Numbered from the stretch's first letter, positions 1-11,720 are shown. The stretch: 64,000 nucleotides of DNA from Oenanthe sinensis (GCA_028671895.1 CM053801.1:40676836-40740835); one strand, 5' to 3'. Notes: a model not told the origin generated them from the sequence alone. A program made the numbers and translations.

Positions 1-789
1 TCAGAAACCTATATCAGGGAAACATATAGATACTATCAGAAACTAGTGATCATAAGAAGGGAGGATGTCACTAAAGGACCTAAATAAATTAAAGATTCAA
101 AGCGTTGCCTCTTTACTGAGAAGAATGGTAAACAGTGGTTCATGTTCATGAAGAATAAAGTGAAGGTCAAACGAGAACTCATCAAGTTTTGAACCTGTAA
201 TTCTGACATAATCAGGAAAGTGCGTTCAAAGGTGAAGAGATTAACATGCATATCTGAAAAGATAGCTTTGAAGCCAGTCAATACATGCTAAAAGATATGA
301 TCATAGAAGAAAAAATTCACGACACTGACACAGTGAAAAGGTTTCTAAAAAAAATCACAGTGTTTATGTTTGCCAGGAAAAAATCTCTATTCTTTGAAGG
401 AGTTGCAACTACCAACATTACAACCTATCTCACTGAAATGTTAAAGAAGCTTGAAGATCTACCTCCTACCAACACACTTGAAGTCGAAGCCCAAGACTTA
501 GTGCAAGCAAGACTTGAAGCAAAAATGGAAAAGCTTCAGAAGATTCATAAAGATTAATAATAAAAGAAGAAACAAGAGACAAGGCAATCAAGCAGAAGAA
601 ATTAGACTATTTGTTCAGGTTAGAGGAAAAAAGCTTTGTACTTGTTTATACTTGAGAAATCTGGAAAATGAAAATCCAATCCAGAATGTAATTAATTTTA
701 TTTTTAGTCTTTCTGCATTTTAATTTTTCTTGTATTTTTAGTTGAGTTATCCTTTTAAAGGATTTGCTTGTCGAACTCTAATAAACAAA
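1..789 (+). pseudogene. Decayed 3' coding tail of a copia-type retrotransposon
   Basis: The longest open piece is 285-557 (90 codons), a Lys- and Glu-rich segment with no motif I can name; a second, overlapping frame runs 514-723. Stops interrupt the upstream part (1-284). I call this the end of a copia polyprotein or accessory ORF because it lies directly before a copia-style polypurine tract (790-800) and a long LTR on the same strand. The assignment is by position rather than by domain; the reading frame itself is not recognised. Confidence 0.4.
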
Positions 790-800
790 TAGGGGGAGAT
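790..800 (+). promoter_or_regulatory. Polypurine tract, copia 3' end
   Basis: The run TAGGGGGAGAT matches the plus-strand priming tract that precedes the 3' LTR in plant copia elements. The LTR would start at 801 with TATAAAG, not the usual TG, so the exact junction is uncertain. Confidence 0.55.
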
Positions 801-2131
801 TATAAAGCATAATGTAACGTAGTATGCAATAGATTAACGATAACTCAACATAAAAAGAAAGAAAGATAAATAATATTAACGTGAAACACATGAATTCACA
901 AGGATAATCAAACAAGACACATACATGCATCACTATAGGGAATTAAAGACTGAAGCCTTTTGAAGCATCATTGAAAGAAGTTCATTAATATGTTCAAGCT
1001 TTAGTGATGAATAAAAGATCAGAAGGTTTTCAGAATCAAGAGAGTGAAGTAGTGAAAGTATGATCATCAGGATTTCAGTGGAAAGAAATAAATGAACAGC
1101 TAAGGAAATGTTAACTGATAGTTTAAATGCTAAGGAGAATTTAATTTTGTGTTAGTCATCTGTGAACATGACCAGTGCACTAGGCATCAACAGAATAAGA
1201 AAAGAATTATCTTTATATTAGTCAAGGAATCAGTTAGCTGCAAGTGAAATCGATGACAGATGAAGAAATAATTATAGTTAATAAATCAAAAGGCATTTCT
1301 AAATTCAAGTCAAGGTCAGTCAAAGTCAGAATCAATTCAATGCAGGTTTATCAAGCAAATGATTAACTTTTAAAAATGGCTAAGTGTTGAAGGCGCCCCC
1401 AAGGGTGTTAAGAGTTCAGGGCACCAATTAATATATAAAAGAAACATTTTCTTTTAAATACAAAGAAATGTTCAAGGCGCCTTAAAACCCTTATATCTCC
1501 AAGGCACCACAAACTTCTACTTGTAGGTGCCACCAAGAGTTGTGTTGAAGGCACCACCAAGCTTTGTGCAATAGGCACCTCCAAGAATCTCAACCTTAAG
1601 GCGTCCTCAAAGATTGACTACTAGGTGCCATCAAGAGTTTTACTTCAAGGCACCACAAGTAGTAATTCTTCAGGCGCCCCCAAGGTAATACTACAAGCGC
1701 CCTCAACAAACCTCCTTTGAATTAAAGCCTACACTATAAATAGAATTGATTCACAACTGAATTAATTTTAGAGTGCATCATCTTCAATACACATACCAAC
1801 CTATGGGAGCTCCATTAACGAACCTCATAAACACTCACCTATATTTGTTGTTGTATTGATTTTAACTCATTATAACTAATCATTTGATTAGAGTGAATCA
1901 CCTTTGGGATTTATTAATATACCTATATTTCCCCGAATCGTCTGTGTTGTTTGTCTACCATTATCTAAATCTCAAGAACACAAATATTAATCTGTGATTA
2001 AAAGCTAAAAACTACCAATATCATATTCAACTCCCCCTTCTATGATGATTTGGGGCCTAAAAATAACTAATTCAAAGTGGTTATACAACTAACAAATACA
2101 ACTAAATAGTATAGGATTGTTTATTTCAACA
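801..2131 (+). repeat. Copia-type LTR (about 1.3 kb), + strand
   Basis: The stretch has LTR layout: it starts next to a polypurine tract, has a TATA box (TATAAATAG, 1735-1743) about 930 bases in, and ends in CA at 2131. Downstream of the TATA box is an R-U5-like part containing TTCAACTCCCCCTTCT near 2030, resembling the TTCAACCCCCCTTCT read on the - strand in the copia LTR at the right edge of the window. The upstream (U3) part carries a degenerate tandem array. No TG start and no primer-binding site follow. A - strand polypurine tract abuts the right end, so two elements may meet here. Confidence 0.5.
1388..1712 (+). repeat. Degenerate tandem array with GGCRCC core in LTR U3
   Basis: About ten loosely conserved units of roughly 25-40 bases share the core AGGCGCC or AGGCACC, usually followed by CCAAG and a short AT-rich spacer. 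The array stops some 20 bases before the TATA box at 1735. U3 repeats just upstream of the TATA box are where retrotransposon enhancers usually sit, so a regulatory role is plausible but inferred. Confidence 0.6.
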
Positions 2132-2150
2132 ATCTCCCCCATTTGTGAGA
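2132..2150 (-). promoter_or_regulatory. Polypurine tract of a - strand copia element
   Basis: Read on the - strand the sequence is CTCACAAATGGGGGAGAT followed by TGTTGAAATAAAC, the classic copia arrangement of polypurine tract then LTR start TGTTG. It implies a - strand element lying to the right (2132 to about 6.4 kb), with its LTR beginning at 2131 and running left, overlapping the end of the + strand LTR call. Confidence 0.5.
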
Positions 2151-2215
2151 AAAATATTTTGAACAAGTTTACAAGATAACAAACCTACCTGTTTTATAAA
2201 CAGACTAAAAAAAAT

Positions 2216-2422
2216 CTAAATGGCATCAGGCTTGAGCCTTGGCCTCAACTTCTTCCTTCTATAAATTTCAAGAATTACATCTAGACATTTTAGCGTTGCT
2301 TCAATTTCTTTAAAAATGGATGTAGGCTTAACTAAAGCCCAATGCAAGTTGAACTCTATGCTATGGAATCTAAGTCTCACTACCGTTTTACAAGTCCTTT
2401 TTGGCCTAATGCAAGGCCCCAT
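2216..2422 (-). pseudogene. Short tail ORF next to the - strand copia polypurine tract
   Basis: An open stretch of 68 codons, basic near its end (RRKKLRPRLK), lies about 65 bases from the polypurine tract, where the last coding sequence of a copia element would end. No domain is recognised. It may belong to the same element as the large ORF at 3928-5976, separated by about 1.5 kb of non-coding, probably inserted, sequence. Confidence 0.25.
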
Positions 2423-3927
2423 CTAAATTCAACTTAAGGTTTTATGAGAGATTGATTGATGGACATAAACTAAACTTATAGGAAATCAGAGTTTTAATCC
2501 AAGACCAATAAAGTAAGCCCAAGTATATGCAAGAAGGCCTGCTTGATCTATCCAAAATAAATCCCGTCAAAAGTGGCTCCTCACATGAAATCATGCAAAG
2601 GATCTGAGCTATTCACATCAAAGTGATGTTCCAGCGGTCTCTACCCAAGTAGCTTTGACCCATGATAAAACGCGTCAGGGTCCAACAATTGTTTTGGGGT
2701 TCTTATTTTACATCCCGCTCCCAATACATGGTATCTCTATATTGAAAGGATATGAGATTAAAATCATACTTCTTTTCTTTACCTTTTCTTACTTGTCATA
2801 GGTCTTCTAAAAAGAATAGAGATTGCCAATAGAGCTAGCTTTCTTTGTGATAGACTTCTTATAAGCTTACCTAGAAAAGAAAATATCATACCACAGTTGA
2901 TACCCAAGCAGAGGTAGATAAATAAGATCAACTATATAACCAGGTGGTTTGATCAACTATGCCCTTGTTTCTTATAGGTAAACCACAAGCTCTGCTAATG
3001 CCCACATTATCTGATTTTAATCACCAGAGCTTCAGATTTTTCATCCTGCATGAACAAATATATCAATAGACGACAATAATGTGCATCTATCTGTATGTGT
3101 TAATTTAGTAGCCCGTGTTTTGTAACTAGGGTCTGATAATTAAGTTATTGCATATATACGAACTTACTCCCAAAGAACTTAAACTATAAAAGATATACCG
3201 ATAAGTGATTCAAGATAAGTTTCAGTTCTATCAATAACATGAGTGCGTAAAACCAAAGTATTGTCTGTTAGGAAAGCCAAACAAGAGTTCTGAAGTACAA
3301 CTTATGTTCTTACTTATAGGACAGTGGAAGACTCGTAAAATCTTAGACTTCTTTGAATCGAGTATTAACTTATTTAATATAATTGAATACAAAGTGGATT
3401 CATGATTTTGAAAAAAATAAGTGAAACGGAAAGAGCATAATTTTGTAATTTTAAAAATTAATTTAATTTCATAATTTTCATAATATCTACTTTTTTAATG
3501 ATTATTATTAATTAATATGTAATAATTCAATACTTTTAATTAAGGCTGATTATATATACATTAGTCAAACAATTGGATTTGTACTTGCATTTGCTGGAAT
3601 TAAGTCCCCGTTTGCCTTATGTTATTTTTCAAAAATAAGAATGATCATATTTTATGAAAAATGGTATGTAAATAATATTTTTGCAAAATATTAATTATCA
3701 AACTTATGAAAAGTTATTTAAATAAGTATCTAAACCATTGTATTTTTTTCTTCATCTTCTCATCTTAAGATTAAAAGAAACACATTTGCTAATTTGAGTT
3801 CTAATGGTCACTCAAATTTAGTTCATTTGACCAAGCACTGAACAAGCTAAATTAGAAATTGTTAGGAATCTATGTAGTCTTGATGATAAACTTAATCTTA
3901 GAATCATAGAAATTATTTTATAACTGA
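2423..3927. other. Non-coding stretch between copia fragments
   Basis: No ORF of note on either strand. The first half has mixed composition, while 3360-3800 is strongly AT-rich. I see no terminal repeats, and take it as either inserted or heavily decayed element sequence. Confidence 0.4.
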
Positions 3928-5976
3928 TCAATTGATATATGTTATAAATATCAATTGATTAGGGAAACTTTTATCAGTTGAAGTGTTGTAGTAATCAACT
4001 GATAATATGGATGTTTTATCTCTCTCATTCATCTCTCTATTTTGCATCAGGATCTCATCCTGAAATTTCACCTCTCCCTTACTCATATCTTGTGCACCTT
4101 CTAAGGTCTGCCCCTCAAGTGTTTCACTCACATTCTTGAAAGAAATAAGAATGTCCTTACTCACTCCCTCTCCTTTTGCCAGGCTACAATCCTGCCTCTC
4201 ACTCAACTCACTCAATCCTAAGAGTGTTTATGCAACATCAATTGACTGAGCATCAATTGATGTATAGATATTATCAGTTGAAGTGTTTGGGATATTCATC
4301 GATTGATGCATACACATTGATTGATCTTGAGTATCGATCAATGGCTTATCAGTCGATGGCTGAATATTAATTGATGAAGGAACATCAATTGATGGAGTAA
4401 AAATAGTTGAGGTAATAATTTGAGAAGTGATATTTGTAATGACATGAGAAATGGAATCCTGAATTTCCTGGGAAGAAAATTCAGGAGAGAGTGATGGCTT
4501 CTCCTTGAAAAATAAAGAAGGAGAATCTGAAAATGTCTGATTATCTATCAGAACATTTTTTGAAGAAATTTGGTGAGAAGGGGAAGGGAGAATAGAAGGG
4601 ATTGGAATTGAGAGAGAATGGGGCTGCATCTCATCATTTATATGAGATGCATCAAACTGACTTTGAGAAGGCTCCACCACAGTTTCCTGTGATTTTGCAG
4701 TGTGTGATTCCCCATGTGCAAAGGTTTCTTTCTTTTTTCTCCTGCCATAGGTTTTTGTAAATTTGGATGGTGTGACCCCAGATTGGTTCTGTGCCCCTGG
4801 TTGTGGGCTATTTTTAATACTTTCATCCTTTTAAGATGATGCCAATAGAGATGTGGTATTTTCCATATTAACATCCACAGTCTTTTAAGAGACTGTGAAG
4901 TGGCTTGGCTTAGGTTGCACACACTCACTCTCCATATTCTTCTGGGTTCTTTGATGTTCCTCAGTTCCCTCACCACCTACATACTCCTCTAATCTATCTA
5001 CCACAGTAGGTATTTTTCTTTTCTTTGATTTTATAACAACAGGTTTTTGGGAACCTGTTGAGGTTGGATTTTTAGATTTGGATTTAGAAATTGGATGTGT
5101 GGCTTGGGTAGAAGGGTTGGGGTCATTGCTAACACCCTCCATGCCCACAGAAGGCAAAGAAGATTGAGGATTGAAAGAAGTTAGGATTGAGATAAATACC
5201 TGAATAAAAGGTGGATAAATCAATTCCACATTACTGTGAAGATTGATTCTTACCAAGTCTTTGAAGACCCTTTTGTTTTGAGTCCAACACTCAAGGGTTT
5301 CAGTTTCACTGCAAATCTCAATTTCTTTGACAAAGTGGTTAATAAAAATCATGATAAATCTAGCATAGTATATATGATTAGACCTATCATGCTTCTTACC
5401 TAACTTAGCAGCAATCTCAGATAGCAATATAGAAGATAAATCATGATATCCATCAAATAAGACACAATATGCTATTTATTGCATGCTAGAAGTTATGGCA
5501 TCAAAATTGCTAATTTTACCACTAAAACATTTTATTATTGCATCAACGAAATATGACCATTCTATCTTAAGATGCTTTCCAACTACTTGTCCTAAATTGA
5601 TGTCAGGATTTGCATAATTGACAGCCCTAAGCATGTTTCTAATATTTGATTCACTAGGCACATTATCAGTATTATTAACAGGAAAATCTAAACATTCATT
5701 TAAGATTAAAGTAGTAAAAATGTACTCTTGTCCCTTGCAATTGAATTTGATGCTTGAAAAGTCATCAGCAACTTCTATAGAGGTCTAAAACTCTTCCACC
5801 AGATTGCAGATTATTGTTGGTGCTTCCTTCAACGCCTTTTATACTTTATAACTTTCCAGGAATTGCATTAAAGGATGAAATTCTTTTGGTGCCTCTTCAA
5901 CCACAGTGCAAGCCACAAAATTGTTAAGCTCGTATATGAAACCGGCTTGCGAGACTTTCTTGGATGAAGATGTCAT
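3928..5976 (-). pseudogene. Accessory ORF of a copia element, five stop codons, no frameshift
   Basis: One frame runs from ATG at 5976 to a stop at 3928 (682 codons if read through). Internal stops fall at codons 64, 167, 364, 382 and 583 only. The protein starts MTSSSKKVSQAG. Its N-terminal third is a folded-looking region (e.g. YYARFIMIFINHF near codon 200), followed by a long hydrophilic Ser/Thr/Pro/Lys-rich part. The last 200 codons are low-complexity with repeated S-I-D and S-T-D steps. It resembles the extra ORF found in many plant copia elements and annotated only as a plant retrotransposon protein of unknown function (family memory, not searched). A TATA box and pyrimidine-rich leader lie directly upstream. 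Confidence 0.6.
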
Positions 5977-6149
5977 TCCTTAGAGTAGTAATTTAGTAGA
6001 ACAAAAGCTTTGAAGTTGTAGAAAGTTTGAGTACAGAGAGAAAGAGGGTTAGGGATTGAGTTCGTAGATTGAGAGAGAGACAGAGACAGAGAAATCGTTA
6101 GTAAAATTGCAAGTAAGAATTAAAAGTTTTTTTAATCTCACTATTTATA
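5977..6149 (-). promoter_or_regulatory. TATA box and CT-rich leader of the accessory ORF
   Basis: On the - strand TATAAATAG (6141-6149) lies about 165 bases before the ATG at 5976. The leader contains CTCTGTCTCTGTCTCTCTCT, typical of plant 5' leaders, and no obvious upstream ATG was noticed. This looks like a self-standing promoter for the ORF rather than read-through from an LTR. Confidence 0.4.
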
Positions 6150-6229
6150 TTTACTGAGTTCCTAATCACTTTCTTACTCAAAATTGAACTTAATCGATCG
6201 TTGGAAGAAAAATGAAAAGCAGAAATTAC

Positions 6230-6420
6230 CATTTTTGGCAATCGACTGTTATAAATACAGGAATGTATGTATTAATCAATTGATAAAATAAGTAATCAAC
6301 GGCTAGATTTTGTACAGGTCGATTGATGACATGAACCCCTTTAAAGTCCAGGTCATCGATTAGTAATTAACTTATCCATCGACAGGTACTCTTATCCATC
6401 GATAAATAAACTATAAGAAC
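6230..6420. repeat. Scattered ATCGAT/TCAATTGAT motif cluster upstream of the accessory ORF
   Basis: Short near-palindromes such as TCAATTGAT, TCGATTGAT and CCATCGATAA recur several times in about 190 bases. The same motif family recurs inside the 3' half of the ORF (4230-4400) and beyond its stop (3930-4005). Confidence 0.5.
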
Positions 6421-6449
6421 CAGATATAACTCAGGAAGTGAGAAAGATG

Positions 6450-8260
6450 GGGATGACGAGATCCCAAAGAACACCAACGAGATCCCGCCTCAGACTGATC
6501 CCAAGCTCCCAGAATTCTTAGATGAGATGGGCCAGCAGATGCTCGATTTTAACAAGAGAATGAGGCGGATGAAGATGAGAAGCGCTTCTAGGAAGGCTAA
6601 CATGAGTGCCTGACGGACGATGAGGAGGTCTAACAAATCTAAGAAGCTCAAGTCAATTGTGAAGCCTCGTGACCTCATGAACGACTTCAATAATGAAGCC
6701 GGAAATGAAAGAAAGGATAAATCTTTAGAATATGATGAGGTTCCCCCCCAGTCAGGCATGACAGACCCAAGAGACCCCTCCCAGGTCACTTCATGGCCCA
6801 GCCCCCTCTAAGGTGAGGTCCACCGGTATTTTTGATAGGGTCGGGAAGAGACTAACGAAACATGAACTAAGGATGAAGCTGGAGAGAGCCCAAGATAAAA
6901 ACACTGAGGGTAAGCCCCTGAGTCCAGCACGTGAAGCAGAAGGGCCCCCTCACCATCGCGAGCGCGCTAGGTCCCCGCATCGTACTCATGGACCGGAGAG
7001 GCCCCTTCCAAGGGAAGACACGAGGAAGCTCAATCCGCGATAAGTGGAGAAGGCGGAGGCTGAAGGCGTGGACATGTACAACCTCTCTCACATAGAGCTA
7101 GCAATGGAATCAATAATGATGAGAGACTGAGAAACCTTCACGTGGATGATCTCAGGCAGCTCTTGGAGCATATGGAGAAGGAAAAGAATGCTCCAAATCC
7201 TATCTCCACTTAGTCACCCTTCACTAATGAGATCTGAATTGCACCTCTACCCACCATCTTTAGGAACAATCCAAAACTCACTTTCAATTGTGAGACTGAT
7301 CCAGTTGAAAACCTGATCCGCTTCAATACTGAGATGGAAGTCTACCAGGTCTCCACGGAATCCCACTATCGGCTCTTCGCCGCATCTCTCAGGGACAGTG
7401 CCCAATAATGGTTTTCTAAGCTCAGCTCCATTGCCATCGATTCTTGAGAACTATTGAAGGACATATTCATCAAGCAGTTTCAGCCCTTTATGCTCTATGC
7501 CCCACATGTGGCCACTCTTGCCAATGTCAAGCAGATGGAAAGAAAGACCCTACAGGGTTACTGCAAGAAGTTTATTGCCAAAGTACCCCGGGTTAGAGGA
7601 GCAACTGACGAGGCAGTAAAGAACTTCCTGATAGCGGGGCATAAGAAAGAAACTGACTTCTAGAAGAGCCTCCAAGCTAAGACAACTGAAACACACTCTG
7701 AGTTTTACTAACAGGCTGAGCCATTTACATGGTGGAGAAATATATGATTGATTTAAAAAAAATAACAGCAGTGGTAACCGGGGAAAGAATAAAAAATGTA
7801 AGAGATCCTGGAGCTCGGATAATAGAAACATGGATCATAGGGATGGAAGGCCCAGCCCGAGGAAGTCTGATAGAAAGGAGAGAGATAGGTTCCCTCGAAG
7901 TAACAGATCAGAAGATAGGAGGCCCTATCAGAAATATGATCATCGCACCCCTCTAGTGGCCCCAATTGAGCACATCTACGCTATCAATGCTACTAAGGGA
8001 ATTTTCAAGAAGCCTCCAACAATGAAAATTTATGGAAAAAAGGAATCTCGGAAGTTATGCGCCTATCATGATCAGTCGGGCCATAACATTGCCGACTGCA
8101 GTCATCTGAAAGACCAGATTGATGACCTCATCAGGAACGGTCACATCACTGAATGGGTAGTAAGAGAAGTGAAGAAGCACCATAGGGAGATTATCATAAC
8201 ATCCCGTTTCCTCCTTCGAAAGATAAGGCACCGAGAATAAAGAGAGACCTAGATTGGGCA
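6450..8260 (+). pseudogene. Tat-type gag, fragmented
   Basis: The N-terminal part (6450-6810) is charged and disordered. The capsid-like segment lies around 7220-7660 (e.g. PVENLIRF, then IKQFQPFMLYA), broken by in-frame stops (for example after SAQ near 7408, and near 7446). Basic and acidic low-complexity sequence follows. A zinc-finger-like motif CAYHDQSGHNIADC spans 8058-8099, followed by LKDQIDDLIRNGHI, a typical Tat gag end. The motif replaces the second Cys of a CCHC knuckle with His, as is usual in this lineage. Several frame changes separate the pieces. Confidence 0.65.
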
Positions 8261-8479
8261 ATACCCGAGAGTGTAGTATCCATGTTATCATAGGGGGTCT
8301 TTACATTAGGGGAGACGGTAAAAGAGCTATAAAATGATACACTTAAGAATCTAAGAAGAGTTCTCTCACTAACATCCACCATTTCTCTCAGAGACCTCCC
8401 AAGCTATTTAAAGGAGATGAGACAGACATCAAGTTCACTAAATAGGAGCCAAGTGGGTCCATCACCCTCATAGTAATGC

Positions 8480-8940
8480 CCTGGTAGTTAAAGTCAAGAT
8501 AAACAATTCAAATGTGCATATGATACTTGTTGATAATGGGAGTGGTGTCAATATCCTCATTTATGACGTCTACCAGAAGATGGGTCTTCTCGACAAGGAT
8601 CTCACACCCACAGTCAGCCAATTGTATGGGTTTACCGGTGCTTCGGTTAGCGACAAAGGTCTCATAAAACTTCCAATCATTCTTGGGGAGGAGCCTTATA
8701 TGACCACCTAAGTTACTGCCTTCATGGTAGTAGACCAGCACTCTGCCTATAATGCTATAGTTGACAGACCCATACTTAAAGAAATGAGAGTGGTAACGTC
8801 CATCTACCACCTCTCGATGAAGTTCCCCACTCCCAAGGGGGTAGGATGTATAAAGGGCTACCAATACGAGTCTTGAGAATGCTATAACAAGCCTCTCAGG
8901 TTGGCTGAAAGAGAGAATCGGGGGTGGAGGCCATAAATGT
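8480..8940 (+). pseudogene. Tat-type retropepsin (protease) remnant
   Basis: The active-site region reads ILVDNGSGVNIL at about 8523-8558, with the catalytic Asp followed by N-G-S, the variant usual for Tat proteases. Downstream are LYGFTGASVSDKG, then AYNAIVDRPILK and STYHLxMKFPTPxGVG-like sequence, all in the family order. In-frame stops occur near 8709 and 8876. The polyprotein then continues toward RT but is interrupted by foreign sequence at about 9455. Confidence 0.65.
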
Positions 8941-9454
8941 AGAATACTATAAGCCAAAGTTAGATAACGCTACATGTAAGACAAAATCATAGGATGCTAT
9001 GTGCAACATCATTACTATCAATGAGCTCCCACAAGATTATTTCAAAATTATGGGAATTTATACAGAGCCGGTACCGGGGATACTCATGATGGAGACATGC
9101 CAACCAGTCCAAACTTTTATAGAATGAATTATGGAGGAGGCCAGCGATGATGAAGAGACCCAAAGCAGTTGGCAATAAGAATCACTAAAGGCAAACGGGT
9201 TCAAAAGGAGACCTCCATAGTGATAGATCTCCCCAACGGGATAACTCGAGAAGTTACAGTCAGTTTTGAGAGATTAATCAACTCAAGCGGACCCTGGGGA
9301 TAGTACTGGAAGACTAGAATAACAAGGAACTTTCGTTAAAGAAGTGGGAGAAGAAATCAAGATTCAGGAATTTGAGATTGACATTGATCCACGTATTCTC
9401 GCTCACATAGAAAGGGCCGAGGAAGCTGAAGATACTATCACAATTCTGGTGGAC

Positions 9455-9945
9455 TAAAGCAAAAGACATCAAGTTCAAAGTGGGTCTTATATTTGCTGAC
9501 AAAAATCAATTAAAGAATGCAATTAGATATAATTTAATGGAGACAGGTAGGCCATATAAGTACTTGGTCGATGATTTAAAAAGAATACAAGTGAGTTGTG
9601 CATAGGGTTGTCCATTTAAAATATGGGCAACATATATTGAAGAAGGGAAAATTTGGCAGATTAAGACCATAAATGAGGACCATAACTGTGTGTGGTCTTA
9701 TAAAAATATACTTCTGACAGTGAACTGGTTGGCAAAGAAGAATGGAGATAGAATCAGAAAAAATCCTAATTGGAAACTAGGGGAAATGCAAGAGGAAATA
9801 AAAAGGGAATTAAAGGTTGATGTGGGTGATTGGAAGTGCTGTAAGGTTAGGCAAAATGCATTAAGAGTTGTTACTGATAAAATGAAAGAACATTATGCAA
9901 ATGTAAGGAGGTTTAGTGGGGAGATATTAAGAAGCAACTTTTGTC
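9455..9945 (+). pseudogene. MULE (MuDR-type) transposase N-terminal fragment inside gypsy pol
   Basis: The frame starting near 9463 reads KDIKFKVGLIFADKNQ and continues for about 160 codons with one internal stop near 9604. It shows the features of the plant MuDR DNA-binding domain: F..K.....AI..Y, then C..GCPFKIWA, W.IKT...DHNC, and VNWLAKK...IR.NPNWKL..MQEEI. Only this N-terminal part is present; no DDE catalytic domain follows. On the left the sequence is Tat polyprotein (..EDTITILVD), and on the right Tat sequence resumes (LGPEKRDSLVTFLKSKINVF, 9954 on), so the MULE piece replaces or splits the protease-RT linker. No terminal inverted repeat or target duplication is visible. Confidence 0.7.
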
Positions 9946-9953
9946 ATTTGCTA

Positions 9954-11720
9954 ATCTTGGTCCAGAAAAGAGAGACTCTCTGGTCACTTTTCTCAAAAGT
10001 AAAATAAATGTGTTTGTCTGGTCTTATGCTATTATGGTAGGAATCAACCCAAAAGTTATGTGTCAGCGGTTCAATATTGATCAAAATAAAAAAGGGGTGA
10101 GGCAGAAAAGGCGCCCTATCAGTTGAGAGAGAGCCGAGGCTCTCAAAAAAAGGTTGAATGGCTCCTCAATGTCGGACTCATCAATGAAGCTTTCTATCCC
10201 ACATGGCTGACCAATCCAGTTCTCGTCAAAAATCCAAATAAGAAGTGGAGGACTTGCATAGACTTCATTGATCTGAACAAGCATTTCCCCAAAGACAGTT
10301 TCTCTCTATCAAAAAATTATCAACTAGTGGACGCAACTGTTGGTCACACACTACTTAGTTTCTCTCTAATATTATGTTGGAATGCCCTTCGACCTATTCA
10401 ATGTTTGATCCACCTATCAAAGGATAGTCAACATGATGTTCAAAAAGCAAATTGGCAAAACCATGGAAGTATACGTGAATGATATGCTAGTTAAGTCTAA
10501 GGAGGCTGCAAATCACGTTGGCCACTTAGCCGAGACATTCAGCATCTTGAGGAAGTACCAGATGAAAATCAACCCGCAAAAATTTGTCTTTGGGGTAGAA
10601 TCTAGTAAATTCCCGGGCTTCATTGTCAATCATCGAGGGATCGAAGCCAACCCCATGAAGATCAAAGATCTAATGGAAATGATATCACCTAAAAGCGTAA
10701 AAGAGGTCTAGAGCCTAACTAGTTGGATAAAGGCCCTAAACCAGTTTGTCTTTAAATCATCTGACAAGTGCCAATAGTTCTTCAACGAAATCAAAAATAT
10801 AGGGAAGAAGTTCGAGTGGACTCCTGAATGTAAGGAGGCCTTCCAAAAGATTAAGGAGCATCTAGGTAGCTCGCCTCTCCTATCTAAGCCTCTGACAGAG
10901 GAGACTTTAATTCTCTACCTCGCTATCTCGGAATACTCAGTTAGCGCTGTGCTAGTTAGAGAGGAAGGAGACACTCAGTTCCCTATATATTATGTGAGCA
11001 AAAGAATGCTTGATACAGAGACCCGGTATACTAACATGGAAAAGTTGGTTTAAGCTCTCATTCTAGCATCAAAGAAGCTTCGACCTTATTTTCAGGCTCA
11101 TAGGATTGAGGTGAGAACCGCCTATCCATTAAGGCAACCGATGCATAAGCCAGAAATATCTGGCAGCTTATTGAAGTGAGCGGTTGAGCTAGGCCAGTTC
11201 GACGAATGGGCAAGCACTAGCTGATTTCATTCTATAGTTTCCACCTCACAGTGAGGAGAGCTCACAAGCTCTCATTGAGGTCTCAAATGCCTTGAAGCAA
11301 AAATCAGTGAGAATGGTGCTCCCTAGTGGACCTTATATGTTGATGGAACTATAAATAATGAGGGAGCTGGTGCAGGAATAGAGCTCGTCACTCCCGATGA
11401 GAACAGACTCAACACAGCTATCCACTTCACCTTTAAGGCCACAAACAATGATGTTGGATATGAGGCCCTCATATTCGGCCTAAAACTAGCCTTGGAAATG
11501 AAAGTAGAAAACCTTAATGTTTTCATTGACTCCATATTGGTTGTCTATCAAGTCAAAGGGGGGTTCCAAGCTAGGGATCCCCGTACTGAGTTATATCTTA
11601 AATGCGTCCAAAGGCTCATCAGCCTGCTTAAAGAAATCAGAATTGAACAACTCCTACGGGATCAAAATGTACATGCAGATGCGCTGGCTAAGCTTGGCTC
11701 TCAGCGCGAGGCCACTCTAT
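9954..11720 (+). pseudogene. Tat-type RT, RNase H and second RNase H, decayed
   Basis: RT starts LGPEKRDSLVTFLKSKINVF, then VLVKNPNKKWRTCIDFIDLN (about 10218-10280). Part of the palm is deleted after LVDATVGHTLLSF. The catalytic box reads YVND (10472-10483), so the first catalytic Asp of the usual V-D-D is Asn. Thumb and RNase H follow with stops (e.g. near 10710). The second RNase H starts LYVDGTINNEGAGAG (about 11332) and keeps D, E (GYEALIFGL), D (FIDS) and D (HADALAKL). Coding ends about 11720, with no integrase before the antisense ORF. The YVND change and palm deletion mean no active RT could be made. Confidence 0.75.
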
